DNA of 64,000 nucleotides from Anseranas semipalmata (GCA_013399115.1 VXAA01000927.1:264228-328227); one strand, 5' to 3'. Numbered from the stretch's first letter, positions 24,801 to 39,600 are shown. The notes: a model not told the origin generated them from the letters alone. Numbers and translations are program-made.

Positions 24801-27800
24801 GTTTGCTGCTGGAGCTTGCAAGAGAACTGTGTTGCTCTTGTCTTTAAAGCGGTTGCTGATGTTTGCTTTTGAACTGCAGAACTGTAGACAACTTGCTCAA
24901 CGTACAGGCTGTGCTTAGGCATGAGATTTCCCATTTAGCTGCTTTGGTAGCCTTAGAGCTAGATGCCTGTCTGCTGGTTGTGAGCACAGCCTGATGTTGC
25001 TACCTGACCGTCAGTTTGCTTGTAACCAGCCCTGCAGAAGACTTCTTTCAGTCTCTCTGTGGAAACAAAGTTTTAATCATTTGTGGTCTTATTTGCATTG
25101 TGCTGCTAACAATAACGGCTCCCTTCACAAGGAGCGGGGAGTTAATGTGGGATCGAGTGATCCACCTGATGGGAAGTGCCCAAAGCACTGGGGCTTGTTG
25201 ACCACTGGTCAGGTGTAACGTGTGACCTCTGTTGGTGTCCGTGTCTGTACCACGGAGCTCTCTCACAAAAGGCGGTTGTACAGTCTGACTTGGATGAGGC
25301 TGTTATATCAGCTGAGTAATGAAGAATTGGCGAAGAGTGTTAATAGTGAAAGCTCTGTTAACCATCTGCTCGGAATGCTTGGGCAAACGTGCTCTAATGT
25401 CTTTGGTATGTCGCGTTGGAGTGTAGAAAGAGAAAGCGGGCTTGCCCCAGAGAGCTCTGCAGCGGGAAGGCGAGTTTGACTGGAACACAGCTTCATAGCC
25501 AGCTCCTGTGCTCTCGGCAGCAGACTGGTGGCCAGCGAAAAGCACTGCCATGGAGGAAGGTAGGCTGCTTCCACGGGAGGTGGTGTGCCTTTGGGAAGGC
25601 AAAACGTGCCAGGTCAAGGAGCAGATACTGACAACACACCGCTTTGCTCTGGTGTGGTGCTTGGTGTTTCTTGCTCAACGAGCTTCCTGCCGCAAAAGAA
25701 GTGCACAGTTATTCTCATATCCACTGCATTTTAATGTGTCTGTTTCCTATCACACCACTGCTTCCTCACTGAGAACAGGTGCCGTGCCATAGGAAATGGG
25801 TTCTGTGTTTGTGTTGACACGCACAGAACGTGTCATTGAAATGTTAGAAAGCGGCAAGTTCGATTTTACTTTCTTTTGGACCTTTCCTGCGGTTACATTT
25901 GTTATTGGAAACTAAAATTTTAGTTTTAGTTTTAATCAGTTGTTGGTCTTGTTTGTTATCATACACGTTTCATGAGTTAATTTAAGGTTCACAGAAAACT
26001 AGTGTTACCTAAATTTGGGCATGTGCTTTATATGGCAGGGCATACACAGAAAATTCTTGTCAACCTACATTCTGAGTTGTCTCTCCAGGAACATGGCGTG
26101 TTCATTGCTGTTTAATGTGTTGGTTGTTTTTTCATTCAGCAGGTGAACTTAATTATTTTTGACTGTTTCACTGTCTTCAGCTGCATGATATAGTGATGTT
26201 CCTGATAATTTTGGGGGAATCTGGTTTCATCCATGCTCAAACACAAAAAGCAATTGGTTAGTCAAATATTGGAAATTCCTTTCTGCAATGTGTAGCTGCC
26301 ATAAAATGGGGAATAAGTCTTTATTGAAGGACCTCTGGTTGCTGCTTCTGACACTGGATCTAGGTGCCTTGAGAGAGCTCTAGGGTTTTGACTATGCTTC
26401 ATTCCTGTCCATGACGTGAATATTTTGCTTTCAAGAGCACTGAAGCAAGACAATCATGGCCTTCATTTAAAAAAAAAAAAAAAGTTGCTTTTTTTGGAAT
26501 GGATTGTTGCACAGTATCTTACCAAGTGTTAAGTGTCTAATGGCTCATCTACACATAGTGCACTTTCATTAAAAAATAAATTCTTGCTTTTCTTAAGTGT
26601 TGGGTTTTGCTGTATACAAGGTTGGATATTGCAGGTGACTTTTTAGTTCAGGTTCCTTTTTTCCTTACCAAATTTTAGGCATCTGTGTTAATATTCATAA
26701 TGTGAGAACTAATGCTTCAGTTGATACAGAAATCTTGTTTTCCAAATCTTCCTATTACCTCTTCTAATACCTGACATGTAGAGCAGAATTGTCCAAGATA
26801 GTGTTCCAAAGGATGTAGGCTGTTTTGTGCAGCTATTTGCTGTTCCCTGACTAGCTGATGAAAATTATTCATGAATATATTTGATGGATAAAATTAACAG
26901 TGTTTTAAAATACCGTGGACTGTGCAGTCATAACAGTTAAATTTTTTTCAACCAACAACTTGCGGTTCTTAAGTCAGGAGATACATGCAGAGGAATCTCA
27001 ACAGTGACAGACCCTTGCTGCTTCATTTCAAACCGGAGTGCAATCACTGCTCTTCAGTGGTGAATTATTTAGGTGTGTAAGTCAATTCGAGCCTACCATG
27101 ATTTGAGAGGTAATTGGATGGCATTACTTGTGTTATGCACTTACTGGAGAGGTAAAAACAGCGTATGGAAATCAAGTTCTGCCTGCAGTCCATTTAGGCA
27201 CTCTGGCTTGCATACAATACCTGTTTTCAAGTTAGTCCTGTCAATACCAGGTAGTGATGGATGTGGTTTTTGGCACGCTCTGTTCCAGTAATGGTGGGAA
27301 GCATTACAGCACAATGCTCTCTTATTGGAGAAATGTGTGGCTCAAACCCTGCTGATTAGCAAAGTACTGAAAAATTGGTCCAAAATACAGTTTTGAGTAA
27401 GCTGCTACTGAACTAAGGCAAGGAGTCTGTTGGGCACCTGGTGTGTTCCCTGCCATCTTGTTTGATGAGCTGCTTGGGAGCCTGCGTTCCTGAGGTGTGC
27501 GGCCCCACCGGGTCCTGTGTGCCTCCCGACGCAGGTTGGCCCCGCGCTGTAGAGGCTCAGGGCAGCGAGTTCCTCGCTGAAGAATAACGAGAGTACTCCT
27601 GAGAACATAACACGTGAGAGTGCCCTCTTGCAGCAGCAGCGTATTTCTTCCAGACACATCTGTGATGTGAGCACAGCGTTCCCCTCAGTGGGGCACGTCC
27701 TCACGGCCGAGCTGCTGCCCCACTCACTTGTGTAATCTCTCCACAGACCTCAGGGTGCAGTGGCCAGGGTTCCTTGGGAGAGGGAGAGGAATGCTGACAT

Positions 27801-30800
27801 CTAAGCTACCAGTGTGGTGGGTGGGGGGTCTTCCTCAAAGCTGAGTTCGAACGTGTCTGAAGCTGAAGAGCGCCTAGAACCCAACTGTTACTTCCTTGGT
27901 GAGTAATCTAACTGACAAGGAAGTCTACTGGTTGTTTTTTTTCCCCTGTGCATGTTGCTGAAGACATACATGACTAACCAAGTGATTCATCTTTGTTGGA
28001 ATATTTCTTCCCCATTGATTTCTGCAGCGATGTCATGTTACGTTTTTGTGCCTGAACGGCTTCCCCTGGCAGCAGATGGTGATATCAGCACCTCAGCTAG
28101 TAGACTACTATGAACTCATTGCAAAGAAATCCCTGAAAAAGGAGAGAACAAACGCTTCAGGAAAATACTTTGTTTTTCAGCATGTGAAATAACAGAAAAA
28201 AGAATTTGGGAAATGACTGGCTAAGTGCATCTCATTTGAAACTTAGTACGAAGCCTTCAGACTACCTACATTAGTTCTCGTAGGTCGTTTAGAATTAGGG
28301 CTGCTTCAGACAGCTAAAACTGCTTTTGAAATGTTACGTACCAGCCTTCCAGTCCTTGTTACCTGAGTAGCACAGAGAGACAAAAAGATGTTAATTCCTT
28401 TTATTATACAGACACGACAGGACTTAATTTGTTCTTTTAATTGCTGCAAGCTTAAAAAAGTAGCTAAAAAAGATGGAAAGTATATTTTACAGTGCAACAG
28501 AAATTGTTTCTACCTCATGCAGTGTCTGCAGGACAGCACGATGATAGGCTTTAAAGCAGATGTTATTTTGCTCGACATCCAGGCAAGTGGCAGCCTGGAT
28601 AGATGATGGCATATAATACCTTAGCACTTAAGCTTTCAGTATCGGCCTGTTTTTGTGTGTGTTCTTTCAGTTTTTGGTTTGTTTATTTGTTTTTAAAATA
28701 TATGATCCCTCTGATATATTTTTGCACTTGTGATAACTGAAGGTGCAGAGACAGGAGAGGAAAGAGTTTCTTCCAGGTACTGGCAGGCTGATGGGGAAGG
28801 CTGTGTGAGTGTCAGAGCTTGTTGCATGGCTTATGGAGCTTGTAATTCTGCATTCATTTGCTGCTCAGTTCTGCAGCTGCATCATATTGCTGCTGTTAAC
28901 TGACTGTTGGACCCCTAGAATTAAAGCTGCTGTTGCTTTCCTTGTAAAGCTGTGCAATTAAAGAGGATCTGGACACTTGATAAGGCATCTTTTGAGAGAC
29001 TGAGAATGACCTATTAGAAAGATCATGCTTGGACAAAGGGAGATTATTTTCTTTGAATTTCTTTAGATAAAAACGTGAGTGGATACTAGTAGGATTTGCA
29101 GGAAGTTGTACTGCTTATGACAAGTTATATACTTCTGTTATAAATGTTATAAAGCTAGATCCTAGCTTCAAAACCCCTTGGCACAGAGATGAGTAAAACC
29201 TAAATGAAGTCAGGAAGTTCTGGGGAGTAGGTACTTCCTCTAGAAGTTCTGGGTTACAGGGGAGGTACCCAACCATTACAAGGTACGTAGCCAGAAAAGT
29301 GGGAGGGAAGCAGTGATAGAGAAGGAATGTAGAACAGAAGAGTTCACAAAAACGTTTATATAGAGAAAGGAAGAAAGACTGAAAGAGGGCAAGTGGAAGA
29401 ACCTGAGCTCATGTGACGTAGAAACGTGCGTGAGCTTTTGCTCGTGTGAATAGAACTTATGCTTACCAGTAACCTGTGATTTGAAGGAAAGTCATATGTG
29501 TGTTACATCCTCCTATATGCCAGGAAGGAACAAAACAGGCCCTGCAGTGTATTCCCCAAGCGTAACATTCCAAAAAATTCCAGGCCTTCCTGCTTTACCC
29601 GGAACAGTGTCTGGTTCAGCTTCCCCCTGCCACAGTGGATACCACCATCACTGGTGGATGCCATCCATGCCAGGGATGAGATAAAGTGAAGAAATTAGAG
29701 TCTGGGTTCTGATTTGCAGGTAGCAGAATCACTGTGTGCAAGGTGTCAGATGCCTGCGGTATCAGACTGAGGAAGAAATTTCATCTGAGTCGGCTGCGGG
29801 AGCTACGTGGCATCTAAATCTAAGCGTGGATCAAGTGTCTCTGGTCGTCAAAGCCACACTTTGTTTACTTTTGGCCTAACAGGAGTCCTTGAATATTTCA
29901 GCAGCGAAAGCAGTTGTGACACTTGATATTCCGTGGGCAGGCGGCCACAAAATTTTCATCTTATGAATTTATGCTGAGCAGGTTCAGGGGGCAACGCTGA
30001 CAAAAAGGGAAATAAATAGATTGTGTTTTAATACTTGGAGCCTGTGACTGGTGTGAAGAAACAATGTGGTGATTGGATTTTGTTCTTTTCATCTCGGGCT
30101 CATATTCCACGCCCTAGTGTATGTGTGCTTCGAGGGGAGGGGGAAAGACAAATTCCTGTGGAACAGATCATTGAGATAGTTGTGCCAGATATACTCAATG
30201 CAAGCTTTGAGAAATAATTTATCACTGGAACGTCTCTTGCATCTAGTGGAGCTGTTCCAGGACTTTTGCAGGTCAGAAGTACAGCTCAAACCATTCCAGC
30301 AGGTCATTCCGGAGACAGGGATCTGGAACTACCAGCTATAACATTTAACTTCTACTATTGCAATGAGAACTTTTAAGAAGGTGATCGTACAGGTGATCAA
30401 GACTCCAGCTCTAATAATTGTGCTCTGAAAACACTTTGTGCTGGGTTTGCTCACTCTGAGGGATGCCAGCGGGCTGCCGAGTGTGTCAGCAGTGGTGTTG
30501 TGTACATTCACATACAGCAGTCCCTTACGCAACCAGTCTGTGGTAGCGTATCTGCTGAAGCCTTTAGATTTTCTTTTAGTTGCACTGTGAGATTTTGTCT
30601 GGCAGCAAGAGAACTACTCATAGCTGGGTCTCAGCATTCTAGCCTGTAACAAAATTTCTCTGGTTGGGTTAAAATTTACATAGTGCCTACAGCATTTTTG
30701 CTGCGTGCAATGAAATTATATACTTCCTGGAACGATGCTCTTTCCAGGTGGTATTTCTAGGAAGATTCCTTTCCTTTCCCTACAAATAATGGTAAAACTG

Positions 30801-31711
30801 TAAGAAAACTTCAAATTGGTTCTGACTCAAGAGTTTCAACCCCAACACGTTAGGTAATCAAATGTCACATTATTGTATTGTCAACATGGTGAGACCTTTT
30901 CCTCTGATCTATTACCTCACGTGACCCAGAAGCCATGTAGAGAATTTGGGAAGCAGAGGTAAAATGCTATAAATTTTGCATTACTCCACGTCATAAGTCT
31001 CTTAATTTATTTACACTCTGCTGACCCGCAACCCCAGCTCTGCATGCTAAACAAAAATTCATGCACAGCATTGTGCCCAAGTCTTATAAGACCTGTATCG
31101 TGAAGTCAACACCAGAAACTAAACATCGCCTTCTTCACAGTAAGAGGAGTGAAAATGCTTTTCAAGTAAATAGCTAAATAAATTAGAAATAGCTGTTTTA
31201 CTGGTCTATTTTAATTTGCTTTAGATGTGCTTAAGAGTTGTTACGTGGATGTTCTACGTTGTGGTGGCCCCAGGATCTATAACTAGACAAATCTGAAAGT
31301 GTTTGAACGTATAGCTTCTTTTATTTTGATAAATCTTTGGCTTTCAGCTAGCAGAAAGGCTTAACAAGCTTTTTCAAGAATTGTTAATGTATCTTTTTGC
31401 TTTCAGACTATATGGCTGTTGTCTGAATATTTTTAAATTACAGAGAGGAGCATAGCACCTGGCGTATTTATTTCTGTACTGACCTTTATTTTTATACCAC
31501 CCTTATTAAAACAGTAAATGAACAAGAAAGATAATCAAAGGCCAGTAAAAAGTCTACAGAGCAAATGGGACAAATAATTAAGTGCTCCAGTTTTTCCATA
31601 AAGCTAAAAATGCAGTGTTGCCTGGTTAGTACCAGCATCGTGTGTAGAGACAGACTTTTAAAATCTAAACTTGGAGAGTAGAGCAAGTCAAGAAGGGACT
31701 TGTCATTTGCT

Positions 31712-31724
31712 CTTTTTNTTTTTT

Positions 31725-31757
<33 letters not shown>
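31712..31757. repeat. Long poly-T tract
   Basis: A nearly pure T tract of about 45 bases contains an unresolved base at 31718. An apparent Lys- or Phe-rich open frame across it is an artefact of the homopolymer. It could be the complement of the A-tail of an old retroposon, but no recognisable element body is attached. Confidence 0.9.
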
Positions 31758-31762
<5 letters not shown>

Positions 31763-33044
31763 AGTGGGGGGAGTTCCTTGTGTTCATGCTCTGTTTCCAT
31801 CACATGAAAGCTTTTGGCCTGTGCAAGTCATTACAATTCATTACAGTTTCCCGAAGCGTTTCATGATTGTTTGCAAATCTGCAGGCTTCCTCCCTGGCTG
31901 ACCTGCAATATGAGCCATTCTGTACCCTCTGAGTAGCTTAAACATTAGGTATTCTTGGCTTTAGTTTCCTACCTACTTCTCTTTCAAACCCTTGTTTATT
32001 ATAAGCAAAGCTAATTTAAGTCTGCAGGCGCTAATTTTTGAAGTATATTTCTGTTTAAGCTTAATGCCAATAGCAAGTACTTCTCCCAGCTTTGGGAAAC
32101 GGGTGGTACTCTGGAACCACAATCCTGGTGCGTGTCGGACTCCTGTGCACCAAGTGGGACACCGCTGACCTCTTTCTTCCGCTTGCTTACCTGCTAGCAG
32201 CGTGCTTTGGTTGTAATGTGTGTACCAGGAACTAAGGGGCATGAGCTGAAGTAGCTTCCATTGTAGTCTACGCTACAGTTTCTGGGACAGCCCCGTTTCC
32301 CTGAATTTGAGGTCATATCAGCAAAAGCTTCTTAATGCAGGTTCAAATACAGGCTGTTCTGGGAAGGAGGTCCCCGAGAGCTAACATAACCTCTATCCAC
32401 ATGGCTCCTGAATTTCTGGCCTTGTTTCATGGCAATATTTGTGAAACCGGGACAAATGCTGTGGAATTTTCAGGGAAGTAATGGGTAAAAATGTTCTTAG
32501 AAGTAACTGAATTGAAGCCAAGGTGTGACAGACTTCCTGGATGAGCAAAGAGCAGTAGTTGAAGGGAAGAATGGGGTTTGCTTGAGGAACTGTTGGCACC
32601 ATTGGCTTGTGAAAGCTATGGTGTGATTTGTGTGTTTCTCAAACTTGTCAAGTAAGTGACTACAGACAGTGAGTGTATTTGTCAGTCTGTTTCTTTAGGA
32701 AGAGTATCTGGAGAATGTTTTTTGAATGTGTAACACGGTATAGGATATTAACTCGCTCTGTGGAAGTTGTAGTTAGTTTAGGATCACCTGGCTAATCTCA
32801 CAGGAGGGATATTTTTGAGGGTGTAGTGGTAGATACAGAGCTTCGTCTGCCTGTTGAGAGCACTAAATGTTTGACTTACAGACTGTAGTTTATGCTGGTT
32901 AAATTACTCCAAAGACATGATAAATGAGAGCTGAAGGGAAAACAATATTTAGACAATTTCGTAATGCCTTGATCTTTTAAAATCAGTACTGTGTTCTGGG
33001 TTTTTGCTTTTCCACGTTCAGCAGTACAAGGTCTCCCGTTCCAA

Positions 33045-33110
33045 GTGTTCAGCTGCTTACTGCAGGCTTCGGGAGCCGGCGGCCGCGCAGAGCTCCCTGC
33101 TCAGGTACGG
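33045..33110 (+). promoter_or_regulatory. Small CpG cluster ending in a splice donor, candidate alternative first exon
   Basis: A short CpG-dense stretch with GCCGGCGGCCGCGC at its core is followed directly by CTCAG and GTACGG (donor at 33105). CpGs are rare in the surrounding intron. An untranslated exon here could splice to exon 2 and give the Met32 form of TMCC3. The patch is much smaller than a usual CpG island and nothing else supports it. Confidence 0.2.
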
Positions 33111-36100
33111 AGCCTGGCTCAGCGCGGTGCCAATAACTGTGCTCTGACTCCAGGGACAGCAGGACTCGTGGCTGCTTCCTTCCCATTGCACTGCGCTTTG
33201 TTCCTTTTTCTTCTGTGCTGTTGCTATGACTGAATATGGTAACATGTTTATAAATCTTTTACACCAAAGCCAACCATGTGACAAAGCATATCCCTTTAGA
33301 CTGTCTGAATAGAAACTGGAGAGAAGAAAAATGAGTCTGTTCAGAAAGCTCAAAGGAGAGGGAAGCAGGCAGGTCAGAAACGAAGCCACAACCAATATTC
33401 CATTCCTGACCAAATCATATTGGTGAATAGGCTGCAAACATCTCCACAGCTCTAAAAATAGAAAAATCTAATATAAGTTTAATATGTAGGAGCCAGCATT
33501 TTGGAAACTGGTGTTTGTGTCTATAGAGCATTGAGAAATGCTCAGTGTTTAGCTTGAATGGCTGCTGAACACATGCAATTTTCTGTCGATAATTTCTGTT
33601 GAACACTCTGAATTCCGATTATGCACTGCTTTAAAAAGACCATCGGGCTTAGTGCAGTGTTTTATGGCTTAATAACGTTATATTGGGAAGGTAGGTACAG
33701 AGTCATATGACTGAACTTCTGTATCCTGCTTTAAATAGATCTGTTGTGCTGTGCCGACCAAAGAACACGGGCAACAAACTTCCTGAGTTGGGTGGCCTGT
33801 GGCTTCATCCTGACATGTTGTAATGAGACGAGTGCAACTGTTATACTATGTTATGTTAAGCTGTGAGAGTAGCTTGAAAGGTGCTCTCCTAATCCCCTCT
33901 AGCGAGGTCAGGGACATAGTGAGTTTCAATGACCTGGAAGTTAACTATTAAGAAAACTCTGAACATCTTCTGTTGTTTCCATCCATTTCACAGAGGAGTT
34001 GATCGGGGCACTCTGTGACTCAGGTCCTGGAAGGTATAAGCCACGGATGGTGAGCATTTGTGTGACAAGTTGACCAAGTGGAAAAGCAGTAGCATCTGCT
34101 CGTCAGAAGTACGTGCTAGCCTGGTCTAGCTAACAAAGGTTATGGCTATGTGAGAATCTGAAATATCTTTTTGCTTCATCAGGTTTTTGTTAGATATAAT
34201 ATGAATAACTCCTGTTATTACCATTTCTGCTCAGACAATATAGGCAGCTTAATGTTTCTTACTAGCAAATGAAGCTTACCTCCAATGCTGGAGGAGATTC
34301 TTGGGGTAAAACACAGGTCTACACTGATGACAAACTTGAAAATTGTGTCTTTATTGCATGCATTTATACCACTTGACTTAACAATCACTGGCTTTAATAA
34401 TAGACACTACTGAGGACGTAGCAAAATCTGTTCTGTTAAGATTGTATTTTGTTAATTAAGCAATATTATCAGTTGTGTCAAGTATCCATTTAAATTGAGA
34501 TGTATGGATTGCATAAAATCATGTGCTTTGGATTTTGTAGTATCCAGAATAAACACCTGTTATTTGTGTGGTGTAATGTAAATCATCCCTAATGCTTTAA
34601 AAAGCCAGACTGTTCTATGATGGTCTTAATTTCCCTATATCTCCTTCCATGAAGCTCTTAAGAAACATTAATGCATAGTTTAGCAGTTTTTGTAATTCTT
34701 GGCAAATACTGTGCTAGGTAAAGTATATCCCAGATAAAAAGCACAATTAAACTCATTTCAGATAAAAAGATGAAATTGCAAACATTAGAGCAAAAGCTAG
34801 ATGATAAGAGGAAAGATAACTGAAAGGAAAAATGCACAAACTCAGAGCATGAATAAGCACGTGGCTGTCAATGTAGATACTCCTGTAGCAAGCTGTACTT
34901 ATTTTTATGTATGTGAAGTCCTTAGAATACTGCAGTACAGTTGACAAGTGCTAGGATTTTCTCTTCCAAAAAAATCTATTTGATCAGCCAGAGGTCCTTG
35001 CTAATATGAATTGGCAAGTTTGCCAGTTTTGTCTCTAGACTCTTACAGTTAGCATTGTGCCTGGCCGTATGAACATCTTTATAAAGTAAACCTCTCTGAA
35101 CTTCAGTTATGTTTTATCAAAAATTATTTGAAGAAATGTTATCATTACCCGAGACATTATCCCAGAACAATTACCCGTTGTGTAGTATTGCCCTGTCGGG
35201 TTACATCAACAATCCCTCTGACACCACCTCTGGAGGGCTAGGATGGAACAGCCAGGACATCTTTAATGATGCTGAGATCCAAATTAAATTGTGACTCTTC
35301 ATCCCCTCTGTCCTCCTAGACAGAGTTTTAACAAAAATACAAAACCTGAAAGGCCTCGAATATGACGGGGGTCCTGCAGCACTGACCTGAAGGCAAGAAA
35401 GGAGTAAAAGCAGCAGAGGCTGCAGCGCCATCGCTGCTCACCGTTTCCTTTTGTGACCCTTTACCTTGGATTGCTGCTGTTGTTTTTTTTTTTTTTTTTC
35501 AGCCCTGCTGTCTACTATGATAGGTCTTGACTAAATCTGTGCTGCAATGAGCACAATTTCGCTTAAATATATTAATGTATAAAAGGAGTTGCGTAAAATT
35601 AGTCTATAATATTTTATCGACCTTCTCAATTTGAATATCTAAGATAAGCATTTTTAATTTCACTGTATTAACTGACTTTTAGATTAGCAGCATGGTTTTA
35701 GCAGATTACGACCGACCAATTTGGACGCAGTTTTTCTACGGAATCTGTTTCCTATCCTGCTCTGTGCAGTTTCACGTGCTGTGCAACTGTACAGTTTGAG
35801 CCCTTTCCAGTAGTCTGTTGAACAAAGTCGCTACTGTTACATGCCTCCAATCCTAATCTCCCAGTCCTGTGGTTGGGAACAGTTCTCGTGCTGGGTGGCA
35901 GAGAGAGGGCAGTGTGTTGGGTTTTGTCTGTTTGGTTTTTTAGTTAGTTTCTGAGCACTGAGTTTGTGCCTAAATTTTGTGCATAATATGTGTTCTCTGT
36001 GTGTTTATACTGCAAAAAGAGACGTTCGTCAAACGTGCCCTGCAGTCGGGGTGGAAGGAGTGAGCTTTGTAATGAGCCTTCAGTATCCGCGGGAGTTTGT

Positions 36101-36374
36101 TCCACCCTTGACATTTGAGGTCTGGCCAAGCAGCGAGAGATGTGTGTTCAGTCTGCAAACATCTCTGCGAGGAAAGCCCGCGTCTGTTTGCCAGCCCTGC
36201 CCGGGCAGTGCGTAGCAGTTACCGCTCCGGCTTCTTTGAAACGACCCTGGAGGCTTTGTACCACGCTCTCAAAGTTCTGTGAATCCTGGTCGTTTAAACA
36301 ATAGTTTCTTCCTTTATCCCTGAAACTTAAAAAGCCGTGATTAACACTTTTGTTATAAATAACATGGTGGCATA

Positions 36375-36605
36375 AGTATAATTAAGCCTAGTTTATCTTC
36401 TGAAATTGTCTGAATTGCTATCTCAAGTTAATTCAGTTCAATAAATCTAGCTAATTGGGGATGTGTCCTCTCAGGATATGAATATTTTTGAGACTAGATA
36501 AACGCTTTGCTGTAGGGTTTTATTCCTCTCTAATTGGGTGAATCTCGTTGATTTCATTTTTTGTTGGACCAGCCTTCTGCATTTCAATTTTTTAATTAAT
36601 TGATG
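36375..36605. promoter_or_regulatory. AT-rich block with repeated TAATT homeodomain-type cores
   Basis: Within about 230 bases there are at least five TAATT or AATTA cores, at about 36378, 36428, 36450, 36528 and 36590; the last is TTTAATTAATTGA. The block is not a simple repeat. Such clusters occur in developmental enhancers, but TAATT is common in AT-rich DNA, so this is weak evidence. Confidence 0.2.
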
Positions 36606-39600
36606 TTATCATACTGGCTCGTGGAACTTCTCTACAGTACAGTTTCTCTCACAGGTTGAGATATCTTCTGTAATGTACATTAGTATTTGAAGTGTATGGG
36701 GTATACAGAACAGTGAAAAGAAAAGGAAAAAAACGGAGTATGGAGATGACCCATCTCTTAGCACTAGTCGTGGGTTATTTTAGTTCACGAGATTGAGTAT
36801 CCAATAAAATTGATATAACAGTCCTAGCTGAACTTGGTTCGGGGAGAAAAGACTGACAGGAAAACAAAAAAAACCCCACACCCTTTTATTGGACATGACT
36901 CAACCCAGTATGAACCGATAAGCATTTTAAAACATTGTGTGAGAAATTTGTCAAAATCATGTGCTATAAACAATGTTTTAATGTCTGGTGGTTCCTTCAA
37001 GACACTGAACCTAACGGTTTATTTAAAATTTGTTGTACTTGTACAAGGTTTTTCTTCCATTGCAACTACCAAGTAGGCAATTAGTGCAGCAAATATACTG
37101 ATTGATGCATTGCTAATTGTGGCCCGTGCATGGAATCGGAACGTTTCTGTGATTGTGTTGACCTTTTGGCAGTCTATATAAAGTGAGCAGGATGACTTCC
37201 ATCATGGGTCCCTAAAATAGAGTTGTTTATTGGCTGAAAATTATCATCTTCATCACTTTAGAGCTATTTGTCAGCTCAGGTAAAATTTCCTGAACACCTT
37301 TCACCAGGAGAAGAGATTTAAATCTACACATGCAGGAGGGTAGAAGGTGCTGCCTACATGCGTCTAGGAATCAAAGGAGTTGCAAAATGTGTCAAATTTG
37401 GCACCTTCTTCAGCACTGGGGGATGCAAGCCATAACTGGGTGTAAGAAGTGTGTAAGCATACAAATAGTATTTGAAGACATTTGCTCTAGAATAAGGAGA
37501 ACAGTTGAAGTTGCTCTCCAAATTTGATTAGTTCTCATAAATGGCAATCATTGCTTGTGACCCTGTTTAGTAGCAGAGTTCCAGAGGCAGAAAACCTTGT
37601 TCCATTGCATCCTACTTTTCAAAAAAAAAACCAAACAAACAAACAAAAAAACAGTTGTTTTATCTTAGCTTGGGTGACAATGTTTCATATTCTTCCAGGA
37701 AGGAGATATGCAGTAAGTACTGGCTAGGGAAGAAACTGTTGCTATGTTGCCTGGTGTTTTGTATTACCCCATCAGTAAAAAGAAAGGGAAAGATTTTGGC
37801 ATTTTAAAAAAGAAATGTAAGCAAGAAAATGCTTTAAAGTCCTGTTGTTGTGGTCTTCAGGAGATGGAAGGTTAAATCTGTTGAATCTGCAGAGATTTTT
37901 GGCACTTACTATGCTGCAATTAAGATGTTTTCTCCAGAGTTTATTCAGGGCACTGTTAATCAGTTATGTACAGTAGCTTAAAATACTGCTATTGCAGCAG
38001 TGTTTTTGAATAACAAATGACCCATATAGTAATGCATCTGTGTGATTGCAGTTTTAGTTGTCATTATTCTTGCATAATACATTTTTGATAATAAAAATTA
38101 TTGTAAACATTTTTTAAGTAGGCTTTCAAATAAAACCTTGTCTCTCTCTTTATTTTCTGGGGTTGTCCTCTTTTTTTCCTCCTCCCTTTCCTTCTTTCAG
38201 TACAGGCAGATGATGAAATGTGGCCCAGTCTCCCTGCAGTTGTCTGCCTTTGGCCTCACTTATGGTCTGGGGTACAAATACAAGCCTTTGATGTCAGGTC
38301 TGGGAACACAACTGAACAAATGTACTTCATGTGTGTGTAATGTGACAAAGAGCAAAAGCTTGCTTGTTTATATAAGTGAGCTTTCAAAAATAAAGTTACT
38401 TCGTCAAGATGCGTACTAGCTCTTACAGAGAGATAAACAGAATGCTCTTCAAAACGGAGAAACTTTCCAGGAGTTCCCGTAATAACGAAAACTGACATCT
38501 AAGCTTCTTCTCAGGCAGCCCGTGGCTGTCAGTCGCGCAGCGTAGTGAAGCAGACTGTATCTTCTGCTTAGACCTTCATGTCGAAAATGAACTAAAAGTC
38601 CTCTGCATAGGCCGAACTGATGTAACTGAAACGTTCTTCTGAGGTTTTACTTCAGCAGCCCAGAGTGCTGAGAAGGAAAGGAGGGAAGAAAGGAAGAAAA
38701 AGCAGGCTCCTTTAAGTAAGTGGCTCGGTTCACGTACAGGACAAGATGTGATTGTTTGTATGCTCAGGATGTGCTGCTGCAACATTAACGCAAATGAAAA
38801 GATCTCATGCGTGATGGAGCTATTGTTCTATTGTTTATAAGTGGAAGTTTTGCAGTGCTTAAAACAAACAAAATACCCGTGTCTTGGGTCTTTTGCACAC
38901 GATGGTCACTCTGTCAGGGTTTGAAGTGTTTTGTCTCTGAATGGTGGTACTTCCAAATTCCCTGCTACTGTTCAGTCTTGATGTTCCTGTGACAAAATCG
39001 GTTTTATATAGGTGTTGCTGGCTCAGAGCAATAAAAAGTCATGAATTAGACTTCCTAAAATCAATGTTGGGTTGTGCTTTTGATTTTTGTGCATCTGTAA
39101 ATCACTTTTTTTTTTTTTTAATTTCCATGATGTTGTCTATGTTTTTGGAGAAGGATGACTTTGTTGGTTGTTGACTATTAAGTTAGATATAGATGCTATT
39201 TCTCTCTAACTGATGACACAAAACTTTCAGTAATGTTCCCTGAGAACGTCTCGTATGATTGCACACTTCCAGGAGCTGGGATTGCAGGAGATGTCTAGAC
39301 AATCTGACTAGCAATTAAATAAAAAAAAAAAAAATTGATTGTGAAGCAGAAAGAACCAGGTGGGGGGAGCAGGTGACCTGCTGTGGCTTTCTCGACATGG
39401 AACAGCTGATCTGTGGTGTGAAGGAAAGCACACTCTAAATCCCTGGTGGTGAGAAATCAGAAGGATATGCTTAACCATGAGAAGTAGGTAGTCGTGGCAG
39501 GGATGTGCCTGCCTTTTTGTCAGATTCTCATTCATAGAAAAGGATTTCACAGTTGGACAAGTGTAGGGGCTGGCTCTTCAGAGTATTTCACAATATTCGG

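Noticed and set aside
31492..31803. Lys-rich minus-strand and Phe-rich plus-strand frames
   Set aside because: Both are translations of the poly-T tract containing an unresolved base.
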